A stretch of DNA of 64,000 bases from CBDCHC01 sp965277055. GTDB lineage: Bacteria > Pseudomonadota > Gammaproteobacteria > PS1 > Pseudothioglobaceae. Positions 36,995 through 44,691 of the stretch are shown in pieces. How positions within the stretch are numbered: position 1 is the stretch's first letter; every line of letters begins with the position of its first letter. The stretch is from the NCBI GenBank assembly GCA_965277055.1, contig OZ255703.1, forward strand, positions 558,001 through 622,000, in the 5' to 3' direction. The notes under the pieces are model-generated. The model worked only from the letters and a program-made list of their open reading frames with translations. It had not been told where the DNA came from and ran no database searches. A program made the position numbers and the translations under genes.

Positions 36995-37297
36995 TTAACT
37001 TCGTCTCATATTAAATGGTGAAAACCCAAAGCGTGGTTTGCTTTCTTCCTCTGCTCTGAACTCAGCGATTTCGATTACCGTATGTATCAACTTCGAGGCA
37101 TCTACCTCTAATAGCTCACACAGGCGCAATAGCTGTGCAACCTCAAGGGCTTGCTTTGCATTCTCATACCTACTGACAAAAGACTGGGGCATCGCTAAAT
37201 GCTGAGCAACCTCTGCTTGGTTTAATAACTTAGATTTGCGAGCAATAGTAAGCGCACGGGCGATTTCTTGGTTAATATAGTCTTCGGTAGTACTCAT
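36995..37297 (-). CDS. XRE-family HTH regulator
   Basis: 100 residues from the ATG at 37297 (MSTTEDYINQE), which has a GGAG site 8 bases upstream; an in-frame ATG 12 codons earlier lacks one. A Cro/CI-type helix-turn-helix spans about residues 15-70: LNQAEVAQHLAMPQSFVSRYENAKQALEV. The divergent TPR gene and twin palindromic operators upstream indicate it controls itself and that gene. Confidence 0.85.
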   Translation of the reverse strand: MSTTEDYINQEIARALTIARKSKLLNQAEVAQHLAMPQSFVSRYENAKQALEVAQLLRLCELLEVDASKLIHTVIEIAEFRAEEESKPRFGFSPFNMRRS

Positions 37298-37353
37298 AAT
37301 AAACTCCAGATTAAAATATATAATCCATAACACAGTGTAATTCTTAGTTATTT

Positions 37354-37370
37354 TATGCTAATTTTGCATA
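37354..37370. promoter_or_regulatory. Operator site 1 of the XRE regulator (predicted)
   Basis: TATGCTAATTTTGCATA, a near-perfect palindrome, repeated with one change in inverse orientation 40 bases away. It lies in the 153-base divergent gap between the regulator and the TPR gene. Confidence 0.65.
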
Positions 37371-37393
37371 TTTTATCTTAAAATTACATTTTT

Positions 37394-37410
37394 TATGCAA
37401 ATTTAGCATA
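37394..37410. promoter_or_regulatory. Operator site 2 of the XRE regulator (predicted)
   Basis: TATGCAAATTTAGCATA. Its reverse complement differs from site 1 at one base. The 40-bp centre-to-centre spacing is close to four helical turns, so two dimers could sit on the same DNA face. Confidence 0.65.
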
Positions 37411-37450
37411 AATTATTTACTACTTTAACATATACTGCCTAGTATATCTT

Positions 37451-38230
37451 ATGGGTAGCTACTGTACTTATGCGTTGCATTCGCCAAATGATGATATATC
37501 TAAACCTGATGATCATGAAGCATATTATAATCGTGGGACTGCATATGCTCAGTTAGGGGAATATGATACAGCAATAGCCGACTACACCACAGCCATAGAG
37601 TTAAATCCTGATGATGTTAATGCACTCTATAACCGTGCTACTGCATATGAGGCACTCGGAGAAAACATCTTAGCGCAAAAAGACTTTGCTCGTACGGAAG
37701 CATTAGACCCGAAAATAAAAATGATTCGGCAGCTTAGTGAAAAAAATAAGGAATCTTTACAAAAAGATGTAGCACAAGCACAAGAAGTTGTTAAAACAGA
37801 AATTAGAAAATCAGAAGATTTTCATGAGAGTATCACAAAACTAAAAACTGAGTTTCGAACTGATGAAAAAGTTTGGCTACGCGGTAGTGTTAGCTTTGTA
37901 ATTAGTATTGTGGGAGTTGCTACATTAAATGCTATCAACCAATGGGTGCCTATTAGCAAAGACTATATCTACCCCATTATGGCTTTTTTTGCTACTCTGA
38001 CCTTTATTATTATCCGTCAATATACTAATGCAAAACAACTACGCATTAGAGAAAGTGAGCGCTTTGCTTTGGCTCAAATGTACCAGCGCACTCTTGAGGA
38101 CAGCCCAGAAATAGCTGAAAAAATAGCAGATCAAATAATTACCACGAATGCTAAGGGAGTAGACACCTCATTACCAGAAACGCTGAAAAATTTAGGTGAT
38201 GCTATTAAAAAAAATAAAATAAGCGTATAA
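37451..38230 (+). CDS. TPR-containing membrane protein
   Basis: 259 residues. Two TPR units (about 22-90: AYYNRGTAYAQLGEYDTAIA and ALYNRATAYEALGENILAQK), a charged coiled-coil stretch (about 85-145), then two membrane helices (about 147-165 and 178-196) and a cytoplasmic helical tail. Function unknown. Divergent from the XRE regulator and sharing its operators; ends 16 bases before tmRNA. Confidence 0.75.
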   Translation: MGSYCTYALHSPNDDISKPDDHEAYYNRGTAYAQLGEYDTAIADYTTAIELNPDDVNALYNRATAYEALGENILAQKDFARTEALDPKIKMIRQLSEKNKESLQKDVAQAQEVVKTEIRKSEDFHESITKLKTEFRTDEKVWLRGSVSFVISIVGVATLNAINQWVPISKDYIYPIMAFFATLTFIIIRQYTNAKQLRIRESERFALAQMYQRTLEDSPEIAEKIADQIITTNAKGVDTSLPETLKNLGDAIKKNKISV

Positions 38231-38246
38231 TAGGCTACCTACATTT

Positions 38247-38598
38247 GGGGATGACTTTGGCTTCGACGGGAAGATGGAGTTTAACTGATGCATGTCGGGG
38301 ATGATAATAACCTGTAAAACATCTTATCAAACATATAGTTGCAGAAAAAGACAACTACGCTCTAGCTGCTTAATTAAGCTAGCCGCCCTTAGGGGTTGTT
38401 TGTGCTTCTAGGGTAGCGGTCGATTAGCAAACTCGCACATTTGTTGCTTTTAGGGCAAGTGTGTTAAACAAAACTAAAATCGCCTAATATATCCCTGTTG
38501 GTCGGGTGATATTAGGTTAAATAATAGACCATTCTAAGCATGTAGAGTCATTAGATGAAGGTTTTCGGACGGGGGTTCAACTCCCCCCATCTCCACCA
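38247..38598 (+). ncRNA. ssrA: Transfer-messenger RNA (tmRNA)
   Basis: 352 bases. The 5' end GGGGATGACTTTGGCTTCGAC and the 3' end GGTTCAACTCCCCCCATCTCC-ACCA fold into the tRNA-like acceptor and T arm with encoded CCA. The internal reading frame encodes the tag AEKDNYALAA followed by TAA (about 38341-38373), close to the gammaproteobacterial ANDENYALAA. Frees stalled ribosomes. Its 3' end is a favoured integration site and is duplicated at 44346. Confidence 0.96.
38583..38598 (+). repeat. attL-like site (tmRNA 3' end)
   Basis: CCCCCCATCTCCACCA, the 3' end of the intact tmRNA gene, left border of the island. Confidence 0.65.
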
Positions 38599-39085
38599 CT
38601 AGTTAAACTTATTAACATATCAATTTATATCTAAATGTATCATATATAACTTAAAAATATTGAATATATTGGTACTTTATGGTATTTGATATTAACTTTA
38701 AATATCTTTATATATCGATTTCTTGCCATAAGTACACACTCCTCCCGTTATCAAGTTTTGGTTTAAAAGTGGTCTTATTTTAGGGGTGCGGGACAATGCT
38801 CTTCACAGGACAAACCAGTCAAGCAATTTATGATTTATATACTAAAGAAAGGTTTTCAAATAAAGACAAAACTAACTACTCAATCAATTTGATTTATTTG
38901 TAAACTCAATTATTAGAAATCACATTACTTTTTTGTTATCACAGCGTTAGCAATCAAAAAACGTGTTTGTTATCTGGGGGAATTTTCTATTCCCCCCGTT
39001 ACTGCGTTATATAACAATTATATGATTTTCACCATACTACAATCATCTCAGTCATATCACCAAAAAAATAAAAATCACTCCCCAG
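38599..39085. other. Non-coding interval at the left end of the island
   Basis: 487 bases, very AT-rich. No gene is supported; the longest plus-strand frame starting ATG (38797-38902, 35 codons) is not recognised. A GGGGGAA/TTCCCCC hairpin with a 7-base loop lies at 38976-38996, about 100 bases beyond the VR2 gene. It has no T run, so it is at best a weak terminator for that gene. Confidence 0.5.
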
Positions 39086-39598
39086 TTACGGATTATGGCG
39101 AACCAAACGCACTCTATAGGAGAAGTTGCGATAGTTGCCGCTGCCGAAACCATCGCTAAAAATCAGTCGCCACGCATAGCTAGTGTTATTAGCATACGGG
39201 GATGACGACCAAAAGCTAGCGTTAGGGGTATTAGGAAACATGGTGGTATTAATACTTGGTGAGTAGCAGTTGAGTGATGCAAGTGAGGAAAGCTCTTTAA
39301 TATTTGGCAGTCTCCAGTCAGTGTATCCTGCAAAGCTTGAGCCGCTCAGGGCGAGTGCATCTTGCCAAGTGTACGTGCTAGCACTCCCAGTAGCGCAGTC
39401 GCTACCACTTAAGCCCTCTGGGCATTGCTTCCACATAAGTTTTGTAACATTATCAGTAATAGTGCCATCGCCATGATTGATGTACCTGCTATCTGGCCAT
39501 TCATTGGGGATGTAGTCTTTGCACGTTTGTGCGTATGAATAAACACTAGTAAGTGATAGTAATAGAAAATATATCATTCGTAAGTTGGTGTGTGGCAT
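39086..39598 (-). CDS. DGR target protein 2: secreted DUF1566 (C-type-lectin-like) protein
   Basis: 170 residues. Signal peptide (MIYFLLLSLTSVYSYAQ), then a single DUF1566/Lcl_C domain: DGTITDNVTKLMWKQCPE, YTWQDALAL, GYTDWRLPNIKELSSL, TTMFPNTPNASFWSSSPYAN, ending in a variable repeat (LIFSDGFGSGNYRNFSYR, then VRLVRHNP). The last roughly 40 residues align with the template repeat at 40265 with most changes at template adenines. A strong AAGGAG site precedes the start, 24 bases after the reverse-transcriptase remnant. Probably a ligand-binding protein at or outside the cell surface. Confidence 0.85.
   Translation of the reverse strand: MPHTNLRMIYFLLLSLTSVYSYAQTCKDYIPNEWPDSRYINHGDGTITDNVTKLMWKQCPEGLSGSDCATGSASTYTWQDALALSGSSFAGYTDWRLPNIKELSSLASLNCYSPSINTTMFPNTPNASFWSSSPYANNTSYAWRLIFSDGFGSGNYRNFSYRVRLVRHNP
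39097..39215 (-). repeat. DGR variable repeat VR2
   Basis: Aligns without gaps to the template repeat over the coding segment from TTTTGGTCG to TTGGTTCGC (117 bases). By hand I count about 26 differences, 16 at template adenines, including AAT to TTC, AAT to GGC and AAC to TTC. Of the other 10, seven are pyrimidine transitions at third codon positions. The adenine bias is the hallmark of DGR mutagenesis. Confidence 0.85.
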
Positions 39599-39621
39599 AT
39601 ATGCTCCTTATGAAAAAGTTA

Positions 39622-40254
39622 TTAAAAGGTATAAGTGAAGTTATGATAAAAGTTATAAGTGGAGGGAAGAAAAATTTGACGAATTTTTCGTTGTTTTAAG
39701 CGGTTATGAACATAACCGACTTCACTCACAAAGACATGCCCTTGGCTATTACGCTGTAATTTCTTGATAAATTGAGCAAGGTATCTCAGGCTACATTCTT
39801 CATTATGAATACTACTGGTAATAAAACTTTTGCCTTTTTGTATAATCACTATAAAGTCTTTAAACAATGTATCAAAAAAATATTGTTGGTGGCTAAATTT
39901 AGTCGCAAGTTTATGGTAGCTAGTTGATACATAGGTAGTATCCTGTATATAAAAAAATAACCTCAGCCAAGGAAATTGGCTATATTTTTGTTGGATGATG
40001 TTGTAGTGTTTGGCGTGTTTAAAATGCCCCAAATAACTTGCAAATAAGCTACTCAGAAGAGTGCTCGCATTTGGCTTTACATCAATAAAAGTAGTATAAG
40101 GCTTTGGGTGGTAGGTATTGGTTTGCAACACCAAATAAGTATTAAAAAGGTTATCAAGTAATAACGCATCATATTGTTGAGCTTTACTTGATTTAGCTTT
40201 GCCTTTGTGGCATTTTTTATATGCCTTATAGATATCTTGTATTAATACTTGCAT
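39622..40254 (-). pseudogene. DGR reverse transcriptase with catalytic palm deleted
   Basis: 210 codons from the ATG at 40254 (MQVLIQDIYKAYKKCHKGK), 10 bases after the template repeat. Residues 9-56 match the N-terminal finger start of DGR reverse transcriptases (AYKKCHKGK, TYHPKPYTTF). Residues about 60-95 match the region after the palm (NASTLLSSLFASYLGHFKHA). Residues about 125-205 resemble the MutS-I-like C-terminal extension seen in many DGR enzymes (DFIVIIQKGKSF, HVFVSEVGYVHNRLKQRKI). The whole palm including the YxDD motif is missing, so about 200 residues were lost in frame near 40075-40090. It remains an open frame but should be catalytically dead. Confidence 0.75.
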
Positions 40255-40264
40255 ATCACGTTCC

Positions 40265-40385
40265 GAGGCGAACCAAATGCACTCTATTAGAGTTGTTGCG
40301 GTTGTTATTGTTATCATTGCCATTACTAAAATTCAGTTGCCACGCATTGCCCGAGTTATTAGCATTCGGGGATGACGACCAAAAG
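40265..40385 (-). repeat. DGR template repeat (TR)
   Basis: A 121-base non-coding repeat between avd and the reverse-transcriptase remnant. It matches the 3' ends of both target genes. Read in their frame it would give PNANNSGNAWQLNFSNGND then NNNNRNNSNRVHLVRLG; the many AAC/AAT codons are the adenine-rich codons that DGRs diversify. Invariant ends are TTTTGGTCGTCATCCCCG upstream and TTGGTTCGCCTCGGA downstream (the likely initiation-of-homing side). Confidence 0.88.
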
Positions 40386-40520
40386 TTAGCGGTTTCCTTA
40401 ATACTTAAACTGCGTCTAAACATCCATAGTATTCTTTGGTAGCTCAGTTGCTTTACTCTACCAATATAAGAACTATACTGGTGATTAAGGGGCAGAGTGA
40501 TAAACACACTCTGAGTGTAA

Positions 40521-40895
40521 TTACGCATAATTACCCTCATTCTGGTGCTGGTGTTGCAACTGTTTGTGCCATGCTTTACATTGCTTGGATATGCTTATTA
40601 CCAGCGTGGCAAGATGTTCAAATATTTTAAAGCTTAGGTTGGTAATACTTTTAGCGAGATGGATCTTTATCTTTAGTACCTCGCTAAAATCATGCGCTTT
40701 TTTGATTGATTGTATTCTAGTTTGTGTGTTGTTTATACTATATGTTATGGCAGTTAATACATCATATGTGTTTTTCCGCATTTCACTACCGACGGTGTAT
40801 TTATGGTATCTAGGGAATTTTTTTACACACTCCTCTATCGCTATCACTAGCCTGGTAGCATTACGATATATGGGAAACTTGTTTTGATATTGCAT
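40521..40895 (-). CDS. avd: DGR accessory variability determinant (Avd-like helical bundle)
   Basis: 124 residues, almost all helical, with the Avd/four-helix-bundle pattern: NATRLVIAIEECVKKFPRYH, YTVGSEMRKNTYDVLTAITY, SEVLKIKIHLAKSITNL and ISKQCKAWHK. Positively charged, as expected for a protein that binds the TR RNA and the reverse transcriptase. It lies between target gene 1 and the template repeat, the common DGR order. The same fold is used by the 23S rRNA intervening-sequence protein, but position and neighbours make Avd the better call. Confidence 0.82.
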   Translation of the reverse strand: MQYQNKFPIYRNATRLVIAIEECVKKFPRYHKYTVGSEMRKNTYDVLTAITYSINNTQTRIQSIKKAHDFSEVLKIKIHLAKSITNLSFKIFEHLATLVISISKQCKAWHKQLQHQHQNEGNYA

Positions 40896-40936
40896 AAAAT
40901 CTAAAAATTAAAATTTAAAAAACTAAAAATAAAAAA

Positions 40937-43798
40937 TCACTCTCCGAGGCGAACCAAACGCACTCTATAAGAGGAGTTGCGATTGTAGCTGTCGTTACCA
41001 TGGCTAAAATTCAGTAGCCACGCATTGTCCGAGTTAAGAGCATTCGGGGATGACGACCAAAAGGGGGCGGTAGGTGTATTTGGGAAGTAGGTCGTATCAA
41101 TAGTTGGGTTAGTCCTACTATAATCCACAATGGAGTGAAGCTCTTCTTTAGTAGGCACTCTCCAGTCGGTAAAACCACATAAGCCACTGCCACTATTTGC
41201 CTCATTTACTAATATATTCCAGTCGTCATAATAGATGCCTTCTTTACTAGAGTGGTCACGACCTAGGGCAGTGAGTCCACCCCAGTGGTAGGTGTTATTT
41301 TTGTCATGAATACCGTCATCATCTGTTTTGACTTCCCATAGTAAGCCTGTATGGTTATCTCGCACACAGCTCCAGCTGGTGCTACTTGCAGGGAGCTCTG
41401 CTCCACTTGAGCTTATTTTGGTGAAGTCAAAGCCAGCATGACCAGCGCCTACTTTTTGAAGTGTACCTGCTTGTGCTTTGGCGTCTCTACCATGAGAGCA
41501 GTCTTGTGTTGAGATATTTTCCCCTGTGCAGTCACTATTATTACCACTTGAATAATCCCCACCCCAGGTGATACCAGTGTCGTTGAGTTTGCCTTGTGGC
41601 GTGGCTGAGACCTCATTACTAGCACTGCTTTCTATATTGTTTTGAATGGCGGTTACAACAAAATAATATGTAATACCATTAGTTAAATTAATAGTTTTAT
41701 GAGTCGCGATGCTATTGAGTAACGTACCACCGTTTAAAGTGGCGTAATTACTAATATCATCTAGGCTTGCAAAACTTTCTTTAGCGTAATACAAGTTATA
41801 CGTTGCACCAGGTCCGCTATTACTCCAGCTTAGAGATATTTCGCCATAACCTGCGATTGGATCATTCATGGTTACACTATTAGGAGCCCACTTAGCATAT
41901 AAGGTTAATGCTGCATTAGTTGAGTATGTAGCACCAACTGCATAGTCAGTACCTAAACCATCAGCCTCTGTATTCCAACCAGCAAAGGTATAGCCTGTTC
42001 TTGCTAAGTTACCAGTGTTGGTCGCAAGTGGTAAATCACTACCATGAGTTTTGCTTTGAGCTGTTGGCGTGGTACCACTTGTTGCATTATTTGCATCATA
42101 GGTTACATCATAAGTAATTACAGGAGCCCACTTAGCATATAAGGTTAATGCTGCATTAGTTGAGTATGTAGCACCAACTGCATAGTCAGTACCTAAACCA
42201 TCAGCCTCTGTATTCCAACCAGCAAAGGTATAGCCTGTTCTTGCTAAGTTACCAGTGTTGGTCGCAAGTGGTAAATCACTACCATGAGTTTTGCTTTGAG
42301 CTGTTGGCGTGGTACCACTTGTTGCATTATTTGCATCATAGGTTACATCATAAGTAATTACAGGAGCCCACTTAGCATATAAGGTTAATGCTGCATTAGT
42401 TGAGTATGTAGCACCAACTGCATAGTCAGTACCTAAACCATCAGCCTCTGTATTCCAACCAGCAAAGGTATAGCCTGTTCTTGCTAAGTTACCAGTGTTG
42501 GTCGCAAGTGGTAAATCACTACCATGAGTTTTGCTTTGAGCTGTTGGCGTGGTACCACTTGTTGCATTATTTGCATCATAGGTTACATCATAAGTAATTA
42601 CAGGAGCCCACTTAGCATATAAGGTTAATGCTGCATTAGTTGAGTATGTAGCACCAACTGCATAGTCAGTACCTAAACCATCAGCCTCTGTATTCCAACC
42701 AGCAAAGGTATAGCCTGTTCTTGCTAAGTTACCAGTGTTGGTCGCAAGTGTTACATCACTACCATGAGTTTTGCTTTGAGCTGTTGGCGCGGTACCACTT
42801 GTTGCATTATTTGCATCATAGGTTACATCGTATGTTACGGCATTCACAGTAATAGTAATCGTAGCAGAATTTCCTGCTAAGTCAACGTTCGTTGCTATGA
42901 TAACTACAGTACCATCTGCAACACCTGTAACAACACCTGAGTCACTTACAGTAGCAATATTAGTATCTGCTGAAATCCATATAGTGTTAGTAGTACCACC
43001 AGTTGCGCTGAGCGTAATACTAGATCCGACTGAAACTGAAGAGTCACCTGAGATAGTAGGAGCAGGGGCTTCTGCTACCGTACTAGTGTTTACTGTTGTG
43101 GTCGAATTGTTTGCATTATTATCAGTACGATTGAAGTCATTAGCAGTAACTCCTGCTACACTCGTTGCAAGGTTAGTAAGTTCTGTAGCACTATCCACAT
43201 TTTGACTTGCAGAGCCAGCCGTAGCACCATCAAGTACTGAAAGATTTGCCAGAATAATGCCTAATTTATCTGCTTGTGTAGCACCAGTAATTGCGCCATC
43301 ATTTAAGTCTTTTGGAATGGTAGAAATAAAGTCTGCACTTAAACCAAATGTAGTTGCAACATCAGCATTTATCTGATCAATAGCTGCTGCTAAATTCCCT
43401 GTATTACTTGCGATATTATAGGCAATATTAGAAAGAGGGGTAACGATTAGAGTTAATTCGCCAGAACCACTATAATTCGTAGCAGCACGCTGTGTAGGAG
43501 CTATTTTTCCGCTTTCATCATATTCAGAAGTATAATTACCACCTCCGCACTCCATAGTTGTAAGCCCAGCTGGAACTGTGAACCCTGAAAATGAAGCTAT
43601 TCCAGTATCATCAGTTGTAACAGTGTGAGTAGCGCCATTGCTTAATGTAATCTCACATGTTGACCCAACTACGGTAGCGTTATATTGTCCGCCTGTTGCA
43701 CTAGAAGAAGAAGAAGCACCACCTCCGCCACCACAAGAGCTAAGAAATAGCAGGGTGAACAATATGGTTATGTAAGTTGATAATTTGAGTGTGTTCAT
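40937..43798 (-). CDS. DGR target protein 1: surface lipoprotein with Big_2, InlB-type repeats and a DUF1566 variable domain
   Basis: 953 residues from the ATG at 43798 (MNTLKLSTYIT), which has AGGATTAAAA before it. Signal peptide and lipobox LSSC (Cys22) followed by Gly/Ser. Then a Ser/Thr/Asn-rich N-terminal region, a bacterial Ig-like Big_2 domain (about 245-318), four 80-residue InlB B-type repeats (about 319-639, each with GYTFAGWNTEADG and LTLYAKWAP), a fibronectin III-like domain (about 645-735), and a C-terminal DUF1566 domain ending in the variable repeat (WLLNFSHGNDSYNRNSSYR). The layout suggests a lipid-anchored stalk presenting a variable lectin-like tip. Last gene segment upstream of avd (41 bases). 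Confidence 0.9.
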   Translation of the reverse strand: MNTLKLSTYITILFTLLFLSSCGGGGGASSSSSATGGQYNATVVGSTCEITLSNGATHTVTTDDTGIASFSGFTVPAGLTTMECGGGNYTSEYDESGKIAPTQRAATNYSGSGELTLIVTPLSNIAYNIASNTGNLAAAIDQINADVATTFGLSADFISTIPKDLNDGAITGATQADKLGIILANLSVLDGATAGSASQNVDSATELTNLATSVAGVTANDFNRTDNNANNSTTTVNTSTVAEAPAPTISGDSSVSVGSSITLSATGGTTNTIWISADTNIATVSDSGVVTGVADGTVVIIATNVDLAGNSATITITVNAVTYDVTYDANNATSGTAPTAQSKTHGSDVTLATNTGNLARTGYTFAGWNTEADGLGTDYAVGATYSTNAALTLYAKWAPVITYDVTYDANNATSGTTPTAQSKTHGSDLPLATNTGNLARTGYTFAGWNTEADGLGTDYAVGATYSTNAALTLYAKWAPVITYDVTYDANNATSGTTPTAQSKTHGSDLPLATNTGNLARTGYTFAGWNTEADGLGTDYAVGATYSTNAALTLYAKWAPVITYDVTYDANNATSGTTPTAQSKTHGSDLPLATNTGNLARTGYTFAGWNTEADGLGTDYAVGATYSTNAALTLYAKWAPNSVTMNDPIAGYGEISLSWSNSGPGATYNLYYAKESFASLDDISNYATLNGGTLLNSIATHKTINLTNGITYYFVVTAIQNNIESSASNEVSATPQGKLNDTGITWGGDYSSGNNSDCTGENISTQDCSHGRDAKAQAGTLQKVGAGHAGFDFTKISSSGAELPASSTSWSCVRDNHTGLLWEVKTDDDGIHDKNNTYHWGGLTALGRDHSSKEGIYYDDWNILVNEANSGSGLCGFTDWRVPTKEELHSIVDYSRTNPTIDTTYFPNTPTAPFWSSSPNALNSDNAWLLNFSHGNDSYNRNSSYRVRLVRLGE
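40946..41063 (-). repeat. DGR variable repeat VR1
   Basis: Matches the template repeat over 118 bases with a one-codon deletion in the NNNN run. By hand about 10 of 17 substitutions are at template adenines (for example AAT to CTT, CAA to CTA, AAC to TCC, CAT to CGT). Non-adenine changes are mostly third-position pyrimidine transitions shared with VR2. Confidence 0.85.
41882..42841 (-). repeat. Four tandem 240-bp coding repeats
   Basis: Exactly 240-bp period (80 codons), phased at 41882, 42122, 42362 and 42602. The copies are almost identical at DNA level: the first coding-order copy (42602-42841) differs at a few bases (GTTACATCACT versus GGTAAATCACT, GCGGTACC versus GTGGTACC, and at its outer edge). 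Such identity including silent sites points to recent expansion or ongoing homogenisation. Confidence 0.95.
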
Positions 43799-44345
43799 TT
43801 TTAATCCTGACATACATTTAAAATAAATTGAAAATTTTTAAATATTGTACTACATAATTGTTTTTTTTGTTGCAACTATTTCTTCTTTAGGCATGGCTTA
43901 TGTGTTTATAAATATAAAAGCGGTTATCTTAAGGTATCTTGCTCTATGGGTGTAAATGACATGCTAAAGCATGGGTTACCAATTCCTTCAGCAGAGTATT
44001 GGCGGCGAACTCATGTAGATGGATAAAGTGCAAAACCCAAGAAGTCAGCAAAATCTTTACTAAAAACAAAGCCAATATTTGCAATTTAAGACACTTTTTT
44101 TGTATAGCGCATCTATGATGTATTACACAAACATGCTAATCTCCTTTATAGAGCTATGTGTTAATCTTTAAAGAGAGTTGTGCAAAACTGAACTATATTG
44201 TTCAATATCGTATGAAATGGTTTTATATTGCACAATAATGTATAAAATTGGTTACTTATCATGATATGAGTAACATTGTGAGTAACAAATATAATTGTTA
44301 AAAATTAATATTATTAAAACAATACTTTAACGAATATATTAAATA
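43799..44345. other. Non-coding interval at the right end of the island
   Basis: 547 bases, AT-rich, presumably including the promoter of the variable lipoprotein gene. A 26-codon frame at 43946-44026 (MGVNDMLKHGLPIPSAEYW...) is followed after its stop by another short open stretch in the same frame (SAKPKKSAKSLLKTKP). It could be debris of a decayed gene, but I cannot assign it. Confidence 0.45.
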
Positions 44346-44361
44346 CCCCCCATCTCCACCA
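44346..44361 (+). repeat. attR-like duplicate of the tmRNA 3' end
   Basis: CCCCCCATCTCCACCA repeated exactly; flanking bases differ from the tmRNA copy (TAAATA versus CAACT upstream). Right border of the island, 242 bases before the rRNA operon terminator. Confidence 0.65.
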
Positions 44362-44601
44362 AATTATTATCATAAAATCAATAATTTATAAAAATAAAAT
44401 AAATTAACTTGACAACATATTGACAACAGAGTTATATTTCAATACATCTTTTTAAGTGATTTGGTGATAAATGAGTATACTTCATTGTCAGATGAAGTTT
44501 AGGTTATTACAATTTATCAATTTTAATAGAATTTTTTAGTGTGCGGTATAAGGTTCTCTATTATGAGATAGAGGTTAATATAAGAGTCTTAAATTTTGAT
44601 A

Positions 44602-44648
44602 ATAAAAAGCCCTAGTACCTTAAACAGATACTGGGGCTTTTTATTTTT
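44602..44648 (-). terminator. rRNA operon terminator
   Basis: On the minus strand AAAAAGCCCCAGTAT, loop CTGTTTAAG and GTACTAGGGCTTTTT form a long stem with a T run, 44 bases after 5S. Confidence 0.85.
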
Positions 44649-44691
44649 TTCATATTATGAAATAAATTTCATAATATGAAACTAATGAGGA

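Larger units (their letters stand above)
38583..44361. mobile_element. Genomic island in the tmRNA 3' end carrying a diversity-generating retroelement
   Basis: The last 16 bases of tmRNA (CCCCCCATCTCCACCA) recur at 44346-44361 in the same orientation, the usual trace of integration at this site. Between them are only a DGR (two target genes, avd, template repeat, truncated reverse transcriptase) and non-coding DNA. No integrase gene is visible, so the island is immobile or depends on functions elsewhere. A 16-bp match can arise by chance or from an older event, but its position at the exact end of tmRNA supports integration. Confidence 0.65.

Noticed and set aside
38976..38996. Hairpin downstream of VR2 as the DGR target-recognition hairpin
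   Set aside because: It is about 100 bases from the VR end and has a 7-base loop; known DGR hairpins lie within a few to about 20 bases of the VR.
40255..40323. In-frame extension of the reverse-transcriptase gene upstream into the template repeat
   Set aside because: The added 23 residues are TR sequence read in another frame; the ATG at 40254, just after the TR, fits DGR RT starts better.
40256..40540. 94-codon open frame covering the template repeat
   Set aside because: It reads through the TR in the VR frame only because the TR encodes VR-like codons; the upstream part overlaps the end of avd and has no signal, domain or ribosome-binding site. Treated as non-coding template.
41882..42841. 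CRISPR-like array
   Set aside because: The repeats are contiguous 240-bp coding units without spacers; they encode InlB-type domains.
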